Positions 58,323 through 64,000 of a stretch of DNA of 64,000 bases are shown piece after piece. The DNA is from an uncultured Blautia sp. (lineage in GTDB: Bacteria; Bacillota; Clostridia; Lachnospirales; Lachnospiraceae). A model generated the notes under the pieces. The model worked only from the letters and a program-made list of their open reading frames with translations, ran no database searches and was not told the DNA's origin. A program made the translations under genes and the position numbers. The stretch's first letter is position 1, and every line of letters begins with the position of its first letter. The DNA is taken from positions 23,349 through 87,348 of the forward strand of contig UQHF01000013.1 of assembly GCA_900540785.1 (NCBI GenBank), read 5' to 3'.

Positions 58323-58868
58323 CTATCTATGTATTTTCCCTCTCTTTTTTTCTTTTTTCTCAGACGCTGCCGCTGCTTCCCGTCTTGCAAGCTGCTGCCT
58401 TCTGATCGCCGCATCAATGGAACGACACCTTCCCTCACCGGCTCTCTTAATCTGGAGTTCCTGCTGGATCAGGCGTTCCAGTATCTTTTGAAACTCCACA
58501 ATTTTCCAGTTCTCTTCTACGCTTTCCTGCTCCAGTTCTCTTTTAATATCTTCCACTTCATTTTTAAAAATTTCCTGGTCTTCCTCATCTTGTTTTTCAG
58601 TCTCCAGAAGACGGATTTTACTCCGTTCTCCTCCCGGGGCATTCTGCGCAATTTTTGGAATCAGTTCCCTGATCGCCGACAGCTTCAGACCTCTGTTCTT
58701 CAGTTCTCTTATATTCAAAAACATCTGAATATCATATCCGGTATAGTAACGGTGCCCAAGCTCATTTCTTCCAATAGAAAGATTCAGCTCCTCCTCCCAG
58801 TATCTGAGCACATATGGCTTCAGACCTGTTGTCTCTGCTGCCTGCTGGACTGTATAATGTTTCTCCAT
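58323..58868 (-). CDS. MerR-family transcriptional regulator
   Basis: A 181-residue regulator. A MerR helix-turn-helix (MEKHYTVQQAAETTGLKPYVLRYWEEELNLSIGRNELGHRYYTGYDIQMFLNIRELKNRGL, residues 1-60) is followed by a helical region rich in Glu and Lys (about 95-155) and a very basic tail. There are no cysteines in the sensor region, so metal sensing is unlikely. It probably forms a coiled-coil dimer. It lies next to dnaB but reads into it with a separate terminator. Confidence 0.9.
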   Translation of the reverse strand: MEKHYTVQQAAETTGLKPYVLRYWEEELNLSIGRNELGHRYYTGYDIQMFLNIRELKNRGLKLSAIRELIPKIAQNAPGGERSKIRLLETEKQDEEDQEIFKNEVEDIKRELEQESVEENWKIVEFQKILERLIQQELQIKRAGEGRCRSIDAAIRRQQLARREAAAASEKKEKKRGKIHR

Positions 58869-58986
58869 ATACTATCCCTCCTGTCCTTTTTATGATAACA
58901 GGGGTTATGCCTGATTGCAAGGAAAACAAGTTGACATAATTCTACTGTTTCTGTCAAAACATTACCTTCATATATTTTATCCCACG

Positions 58987-59008
58987 AAAAAAAGAGTCCG
59001 AAGACTCT
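58987..59008 (-). terminator. Rho-independent terminator of dnaB
   Basis: On the minus strand: AGAGTC, loop TTCG, GACTCT at 59008-58993, then seven T residues. It directly follows the dnaB stop codon at 59007-59009. Confidence 0.9.
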
Positions 59009-60335
59009 ATTTTTTCATATTGACAAACTGCGTATATCTTGGCAGCCATACAAGCTCTACCGTACCGATGGGGCCGTTACGCTGTTTCGCTATAATAATT
59101 TCTGCAATATCTTTTTTTTCTGTATCTTTGTGATAATAATCATCACGATAAATAAACATAACCACGTCCGCGTCCTGCTCAATCGCTCCCGATTCTCGAA
59201 GGTCAGAAAGCATGGGTCTGTGGTCCGGACGCTGTTCCACTGCACGGCTTAACTGGGAAAGCGCCAGAACCGGAACGTCCAGCTCCCTTGCAAGCGCTTT
59301 TAAGGAACGGGAAATATCTGAAATCTCCTGCTGTCTGGAATCGCTTTTTCCGCTTCCGCTCATAAGCTGAAGATAGTCGATCATAATAACGCCAAGATTA
59401 TGCTCCAGCTTGTATTTTCTGCATTTGGAACGCATTTCCGCAATGGAAATACCCGGTGTATCGTCAATAATAAGATTGGAACGCCCGATAATATCTGCGC
59501 CCTCTACCAGCTTTGTCCAGTCCTCATCTTTTAAGTTACCGGTACGCATATTCTGAGAATCTACGTGGGATTCCATCGCCAGAAGACGGTTTACAAGCTG
59601 CTCCTTTGACATCTCGAGACTGAAGATCGCAACTGTCACATCTTTGCGGAACGCCATATACTGAGCGATATTTAAAACAAAAGCTGTTTTTCCCATAGAA
59701 GGACGAGCTGCGATCAGCACAAGGTCTGACGCGTGCATTCCTGAAGTCTTGTAATCCAGATCCACAAACCCGGTAGGAATACCGGTTACAGAACCTTTTA
59801 ACTTTGATGCCTTCTCAATATTGTTGATCGCATTTAACACAACCTGCTGAATCGGCACAAATTCTCCGCCATTTGTCTTCTGCAGAATATTAAACAGTTT
59901 TTTCTCTGCCTCCTCCAGAATGACCTCTGTGCTTTCCTTTTCCAGATAGCAGGAATTTGCAACCTCCTCATTGACCTTGATAAGGCGCCGCAGCATTGCC
60001 TTTTCACTTACAATTTTCGCATAATATTTTACATTGGCAGAAGTAGGTACTGCAGAAATCAGATCGCGCACATACTCCATGCTGCTAATATCCGGAGGAA
60101 GGTCTTTCTCCTTCAGGCGATTCTGAAGCGTAATGAGATCTACCGGCTTTCCCTCGTTGCACAGTTCCACCATCGCATCGAAAATAATCCCGTACTGCTT
60201 CTGATAAAAATCATCGCTTGTAAGAATCTCAGATGCGACAAGAATGGCATCTCTGTCCAGGATCATAGAACCGATGACAGACTGCTCCGCCTCTATGCTG
60301 TGGGGCAGGATTCGTTTAATCAGAGCTTCTTCCAT
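59007..60335 (-). CDS. dnaB: Replicative DNA helicase DnaB
   Basis: A 442-residue DnaB-type helicase. The N-terminal domain (residues about 12-110) is followed by the RecA-like ATPase with LVLIAARPSMGKTAFVLNIAQYMA (Walker A, about 208-218), DDTPGISIAEM, VIMIDYLQLMSG (Walker B), and SQLSRAVEQRPDHRPMLSDLRESGAIEQDADVVMFIYRD. It unwinds DNA at the replication fork. It follows rplI with a seven-base gap in the usual gdpP-rplI-dnaB order. Confidence 0.97.
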   Translation of the reverse strand: MEEALIKRILPHSIEAEQSVIGSMILDRDAILVASEILTSDDFYQKQYGIIFDAMVELCNEGKPVDLITLQNRLKEKDLPPDISSMEYVRDLISAVPTSANVKYYAKIVSEKAMLRRLIKVNEEVANSCYLEKESTEVILEEAEKKLFNILQKTNGGEFVPIQQVVLNAINNIEKASKLKGSVTGIPTGFVDLDYKTSGMHASDLVLIAARPSMGKTAFVLNIAQYMAFRKDVTVAIFSLEMSKEQLVNRLLAMESHVDSQNMRTGNLKDEDWTKLVEGADIIGRSNLIIDDTPGISIAEMRSKCRKYKLEHNLGVIMIDYLQLMSGSGKSDSRQQEISDISRSLKALARELDVPVLALSQLSRAVEQRPDHRPMLSDLRESGAIEQDADVVMFIYRDDYYHKDTEKKDIAEIIIAKQRNGPIGTVELVWLPRYTQFVNMKK

Positions 60336-60342
60336 GCTTCCC

Positions 60343-60789
60343 TTACGCCTCTTTTACCCATACCTTCAGGCTTCCTGTTACTTTTGGGTGAAGACGGACC
60401 GGAACATTCGTCACACCGAGGTTTCGGATCGGACCGTCCATCTGGAATTTCTTCTTATCCAGTTCCAGATTTAACTGAGATTTTGCAGCCTCTGAAATTT
60501 CTTTTGCAGAGATAGAGCCGAAGGTTCTTCCGCCCTCTCCCACCTTCAAAGTAAGGATTACTTCTTTTGTCTCAAGATCTTTTGCAAACGCTTTTGCAGC
60601 CTCCAGATTTTCTTTCGCTACTTTTTCCTCATTTGCCTTCTGAAGCTTTAAGTCATTTAAGTTCTTCGGAGTTGCCTCCACGCCAAGTTTTTTCGGCAGG
60701 ATCATATTTCTTGCATATCCGTCGCTTACATTTACAATTTCCCCTTTTTTTCCAAGGGATTTTACGTCTTCCAGTAAAATAACTTTCAT
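60343..60789 (-). CDS. rplI: 50S ribosomal protein L9
   Basis: A 148-residue L9. The N-terminal rRNA-binding domain MKVILLEDVKSLGKKGEIVNVSDGYARNMILPKKLGVEAT is followed by a long helix and C-terminal domain ending KVTGSLKVWVKEA. It overlaps nothing and lies one base from the gdpP stop. Confidence 0.97.
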   Translation of the reverse strand: MKVILLEDVKSLGKKGEIVNVSDGYARNMILPKKLGVEATPKNLNDLKLQKANEEKVAKENLEAAKAFAKDLETKEVILTLKVGEGGRTFGSISAKEISEAAKSQLNLELDKKKFQMDGPIRNLGVTNVPVRLHPKVTGSLKVWVKEA

Positions 60790-60790
60790 T

Positions 60791-62842
60791 TTATTCTGTC
60801 TCCTCTTCCTGATATAACTGGTCTATAATGTCTTTTAACATCTTTTCCGTGTTTTCCGGAGTATCCTTTACCTGCGCTCCCGCAATATTCAGATGACCTC
60901 CGCCGCCCATGCGCTCCATCATAACCTGTACATTGACTTCGTCAATGGCGCGGGCGCTGATGTACACCTCTTTGTTATAGCTTGTAAGCACAAAGGACGC
61001 CTTGACTCCCGCAATATTTAAAAGCTCATTCGCAGCCTGCGCGCCTACCACAGTAGGGCTTTCCAGACCTTCGCTGGGGCATTTCGCAATGGCAAAGCAC
61101 TTTCTGTAAATTTCGGCGCTTCTCACTGCCTCTGCCCTTGCTTTGTAAGAATCAATATTGTCACGGAGAAGTTTTCGCACTCTTGTCACATCGGCTCCGT
61201 TTCTTCGAAGGAACGCCGCAGCCTCAAAAGTACGGACGCCTGCTCTTGTTGTAAAGTTATTGGTATCGATCATAATACCTGCATAAATACAGTCTGCTTC
61301 CTGGCTGCGAAGTCGAAGTCCGTCATAAAAATACTGAAGGATTTCCGCAACCATCTCACAGGTAGATGAAGCATACGGCTCCACATAAGAAAGAACTGCG
61401 TTTTCAATCACTTCATTTCCACGCCTGTGGTGATCCAGAACTACGATCGTCTTTGTAAGATACAGAAGATCCTGGCATTCTGTGTAGCTTGGCTTATTCG
61501 TATCTACCACAACTACTACCGTATTATTATCTACCAGCTCCTTCGCCTGCTCACTGTCCACAAACATGGACGGCTCATAATCCGGATTTTCCATATACCC
61601 CGCCATAAGCGGTCTGATAGAAGTCGTCGGATCGTTTACAACAATATGAACCGGTTTTCCAAGAGTCTTTCCTGCGCGGTAAATACCGATTGCTGCACCG
61701 AGGGCATCCACATCTGTAATCTTGTGTCCCATGACAACTACCCGCTCTTTTGTACTCATAAATTCTTTGAGAGCCTGGGCTTTTACTCTTGCCTTTACTC
61801 TTGTACTCTTTTCTGTCTGCTGTGCCTTGCCGCCAAAATACGTGATATTGCTTCCGTTTTTAATGACCACCTGGTCGCCGCCTCTTCCCAGTGCCATCTC
61901 AATGGCTGTTCTGGAATATTCATAGTTCTGAAGATAGGTAGAGGCATTCAAGCCGATACCAATGCTTAAAGTTACAGCCATCTCATTTCCGATATTTACT
62001 GTTTTTACTTCATCCAGAATATTAAATTTCTGTTCTTTTAACGCTTCCAGAGAACTCTGGCGCATAACAAGAAAATACTTATCCTTTTCAAGCTTTCTCA
62101 CAAGACCGTCAAACGTGGAAAAATACTTCGTAATCTTCCTGTCGATCAGCGCGATAAGAAGGGATCGTCTTACGTCCTCCACGCTCTCCAGCGCTTCCTC
62201 ATAGTTATCCAGATAAGCAAGCGCAATTACCAGCTTGTTATCCTCATTTTTCTGGATGTATTCTTTCAGTTCTGTCTCATCATAGAGATACATGGCGATC
62301 ATGTTTACATCATCTTCCACATTTTCCAGAACTTCCGCATTGTTTACCACATCTTTTATCGTTACCATCTGCATGGAAACGCGGTAAATCCTGTCTCCGA
62401 ATTCCGTACTGATTTCCGTATGCTCTTTGCCTCCCTCGCGGGGAAGTCTGTCCTTTGTAAGATCCGGGAAAATACTGGAAATATTTTTCTTGTAAAACTG
62501 ATTTTTTCCCGTAAGCTCTGCAAATAATTTATTCGACCATATCATTTTGCCATTCATATCCATGATACCGAAGGGAAGCGCAAGCTCTTCCAGCATTCTC
62601 CGCTCCAATCCGTCATACTGGTTGGCAAATGCGATCAGGTCGTTTAAGATCACAGGTCTGTGATACCGCTGTAATCCCGCTGCGATTGCAATATACAGCA
62701 ATAGCCCTACAGACATAAGCATACCTGCCCTTGTATCTGTCATATAAATAAGCAGATTCAAAACCACCAGAAAACCGGATAAATATAGTGGCCACCTGAT
62801 AAAATTCTTTAATGGTCCCCTGAATTTCAGTTTATTCTTCAT
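60791..62842 (-). CDS. gdpP: Cyclic-di-AMP phosphodiesterase GdpP
   Basis: About 683 residues. Two transmembrane helices at the N-terminus (about 15-60), a PAS-like domain, a degenerate GGDEF domain (YSRTAIEMALGRGGDQVVI), and a DHH-DHHA1 phosphodiesterase: VVVMGHKITDVDALGAAIG, VVVVDTNKP, VVLDHHRRGN, and GGGGHLNIAGAQ. It degrades c-di-AMP, which controls potassium and wall homeostasis. The ORF begins at 62854, but the ATG at 62842 has AAGGA before it. It is upstream of rplI and dnaB. Confidence 0.95.
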   Translation of the reverse strand: MKNKLKFRGPLKNFIRWPLYLSGFLVVLNLLIYMTDTRAGMLMSVGLLLYIAIAAGLQRYHRPVILNDLIAFANQYDGLERRMLEELALPFGIMDMNGKMIWSNKLFAELTGKNQFYKKNISSIFPDLTKDRLPREGGKEHTEISTEFGDRIYRVSMQMVTIKDVVNNAEVLENVEDDVNMIAMYLYDETELKEYIQKNEDNKLVIALAYLDNYEEALESVEDVRRSLLIALIDRKITKYFSTFDGLVRKLEKDKYFLVMRQSSLEALKEQKFNILDEVKTVNIGNEMAVTLSIGIGLNASTYLQNYEYSRTAIEMALGRGGDQVVIKNGSNITYFGGKAQQTEKSTRVKARVKAQALKEFMSTKERVVVMGHKITDVDALGAAIGIYRAGKTLGKPVHIVVNDPTTSIRPLMAGYMENPDYEPSMFVDSEQAKELVDNNTVVVVVDTNKPSYTECQDLLYLTKTIVVLDHHRRGNEVIENAVLSYVEPYASSTCEMVAEILQYFYDGLRLRSQEADCIYAGIMIDTNNFTTRAGVRTFEAAAFLRRNGADVTRVRKLLRDNIDSYKARAEAVRSAEIYRKCFAIAKCPSEGLESPTVVGAQAANELLNIAGVKASFVLTSYNKEVYISARAIDEVNVQVMMERMGGGGHLNIAGAQVKDTPENTEKMLKDIIDQLYQEEETE

Positions 62843-62926
62843 AGTTCCTTCCATTCTTTTACCATAAATTAACGAGAATCCATAACTATTATAACAGATT
62901 CAAACATAATTTGCCAGATACAAGAG

Positions 62927-62960
62927 AAAAAAAGTGCCGCTGTCTTATAAACAGCGGCAC
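62927..62960 (-). terminator. Rho-independent terminator of the rpsF-ssb-rpsR operon
   Basis: On the minus strand: GTGCCGCTGT at 62960-62951, seven-base loop, ACAGCGGCAC at 62943-62934, then seven T residues. Confidence 0.93.
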
Positions 62961-62971
62961 ATTACCTTCTA

Positions 62972-63235
62972 TTAGTCCTGAATGTATGGCATCAGAGACA
63001 GATGACGAGCTCTTTTGATAGCTACAGTTAAAGCTCTCTGATGTTTTGCACAGTTTCCTGTGATTCTTCTCGGAAGGATTTTTCCTCTCTCGGAAACGTA
63101 TTTTCTTAATTTTGCTACATCCTTGTAGTCGATTTCATTGTTTTCTTTACCACAGAAAACACAAACTTTTTTTCTTCTGCGTCCGCCTCTTCTTTTCATT
63201 GGAGAGTCCGGTCTTTCGCCTCTATTGTAAGCCAT
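62972..63235 (-). CDS. rpsR: 30S ribosomal protein S18
   Basis: An 87-residue S18, with CVFCGKENNEIDYKDVAKLRKYVSERGKILPRRITGNCAKHQRALTVAIKRARHLSLMPY. Three cysteines in the C+ arrangement (C25, C28, C62) with His suggest a zinc-binding form. It is the last gene of the rpsF-ssb-rpsR operon. Confidence 0.97.
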   Translation of the reverse strand: MAYNRGERPDSPMKRRGGRRRKKVCVFCGKENNEIDYKDVAKLRKYVSERGKILPRRITGNCAKHQRALTVAIKRARHLSLMPYIQD

Positions 63236-63295
63236 GATGGTTTCCTCCTATATTTTTCTTCAATCTGATTTCTTTCTGTCAGGAAAGTACAGCCC

Positions 63296-63751
63296 TTAGT
63301 TAAAAGGCAGCTCCTCGTCAATTCCATCTGGAATATTCATAAAGCCGTCTGCACTTGCTGCTCCAGGTCCCGGCATAGATGGTGCCGGTGCGCTTGTCTG
63401 CGGATGAGACGCTGCATAGTTATCACTTGCCGCCTTACTCTCAGCAAACTCCTGATCCTCCACAACAACCTCTGTTGTGTAAACCTTCTGTCCGTCCCTG
63501 TTTGTGTAGCTTCCTGTCTGGATACGTCCGGAAACGACGATCTTCAGACCCTGACGGAAATATTTTTCAGCAAATTCTGCACCGCGTCCGAAGCATACAC
63601 AGCTGATAAAATCTGCGCTTGCCTCTCCGTCTCTGCGGAATCTGCGGTCAACTGCCAGCGTGTATCTGGCAATCGCCAGTGCGTTTTCTCCTGCGGAATA
63701 ACGAACCTCAGGATCTCTTGTTAAGCGTCCCATTAAAATGACTTTGTTCAT
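63296..63751 (-). CDS. ssb: Single-stranded DNA-binding protein
   Basis: A 151-residue SSB. The OB fold (MNKVILMGRLTRDPEVRYSAGENALAIARYTLAVDRRF) is followed by a disordered linker rich in Ala, Pro and Ser, and the acidic tip GIDEELPFN that recruits partner proteins. It lies between rpsF and rpsR, the usual arrangement. Confidence 0.96.
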   Translation of the reverse strand: MNKVILMGRLTRDPEVRYSAGENALAIARYTLAVDRRFRRDGEASADFISCVCFGRGAEFAEKYFRQGLKIVVSGRIQTGSYTNRDGQKVYTTEVVVEDQEFAESKAASDNYAASHPQTSAPAPSMPGPGAASADGFMNIPDGIDEELPFN

Positions 63752-63821
63752 TTTTCTACCTCTCTGATGTTTAAGTGAACGGGTTCTTAATGGTGCTTTC
63801 TAAAATCCGTTGTATATAAGA

Positions 63822-64000
63822 TTATGCGTCTTTTTTAACGACTAAGTATCTTAATACGTTGTCCATGATACGTACGTGTCTCTCAACTTCCGCCGGACAT
63901 TCTGCATCTGCTTCAAACTGAATGAAATAATAGAAGCCTTCGTGCATTTTCTGAATTTCGTAAGCTAATTTCTTCTTACCCCATTCTTCTACTTCTGTGA
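63822..64000 (-). CDS. rpsF: 30S ribosomal protein S6, C-terminal part (truncated by window edge)
   Basis: The end of rpsF reads EWGKKKLAYEIQKMHEGFYYFIQFEADAECPAEVERHVRIMDNVLRYLVVKKDA and stops at 63822. The start is beyond the window. It is the first gene of the ribosomal/SSB operon. Confidence 0.93.
   Translation of the reverse strand, partial: TEVEEWGKKKLAYEIQKMHEGFYYFIQFEADAECPAEVERHVRIMDNVLRYLVVKKDA

Noticed and set aside
1..64000. CRISPR arrays, tRNA or rRNA genes, insertion sequences
   Set aside because: No regularly spaced repeats, tRNA-like cloverleaf with CCA-type ends, or transposase genes were recognised by eye.

Overview
The window looks like a chromosome segment of an anaerobic, spore-forming Bacillota, most likely a gut Lachnospiraceae (Blautia/Ruminococcus-like; genus cannot be fixed from sequence alone). 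Reasons: low-to-moderate GC, strong AGGAGG ribosome-binding sites, MecA, CwlD and a spore-type GH18 protein, YesM/YesN-type regulators, a small 2[4Fe-4S] ferredoxin, corrinoid-type proteins, and the order MerR-dnaB-rplI-gdpP-rpsR-ssb-rpsF. No rRNA, tRNA, CRISPR array or insertion sequence was recognised.

Layout. (1) 1-7151: a minus-strand sugar operon (L-fucose-isomerase-fold enzyme, split transketolase, FGGY kinase, Asp/Glu-racemase-like protein, then the start of an ABC solute-binding protein) divergent from a LacI-type regulator, with a palindromic operator candidate between them. (2) 7351-7893: an orphan Uma2 nuclease. (3) 8008-36815: a large glycan-utilisation locus. A minus operon encodes two LplB/LplC-type permeases, a solute-binding protein, GH78, a GH106-like protein and GH42. 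Divergent from it is a plus operon for a YesM kinase, a YesN regulator and a second, membrane-anchored binding protein. A second plus operon carries a SASA-type esterase, a GH29 fucosidase, a uroporphyrinogen-decarboxylase-family methyltransferase and an SGNH esterase. It converges on a minus operon with two GH2 proteins, a beta-propeller glycosidase and an alpha/beta esterase. (4) 37070-41640: a YARHG-domain protein and an OmpR-type two-component system with small secreted proteins, bracketed by two 86-bp near-identical repeats. (5) 41640-47453: DnaJ-like and Hsp20 chaperones, SDR, rhodanese, ComEB-like deaminase, RpiB, Sua5 and an Rpn-like nuclease. (6) 47639-64000: ASKHA corrinoid activator, two DUF2298-like membrane proteins, CwlD, GH18, MecA, DUF1858, ferredoxin, MerR, and the dnaB/rplI/gdpP and rpsF/ssb/rpsR clusters.

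How the parts work together. None of the glycosidases or esterases in the locus has a signal peptide, so the ABC transporter probably imports intact oligosaccharides that are then taken apart in the cytoplasm by rhamnosidase, fucosidase, galactosidase-like and deacetylating enzymes. No transporter ATPase is present, so a shared MsmX-like ATPase elsewhere is expected. Four promoters in the locus share one layout (CATAR, about 16 nt, CCAT, about 22 nt, a -10 box). This suggests one YesN-controlled regulon fed by a sensor kinase with its own binding protein. The sugar set (rhamnose, fucose, galactose-type, O-acetyl, possibly O-methyl) and the adjacent isomerase-kinase-transketolase operon fit a pectic side chain such as rhamnogalacturonan II, but this is inference.
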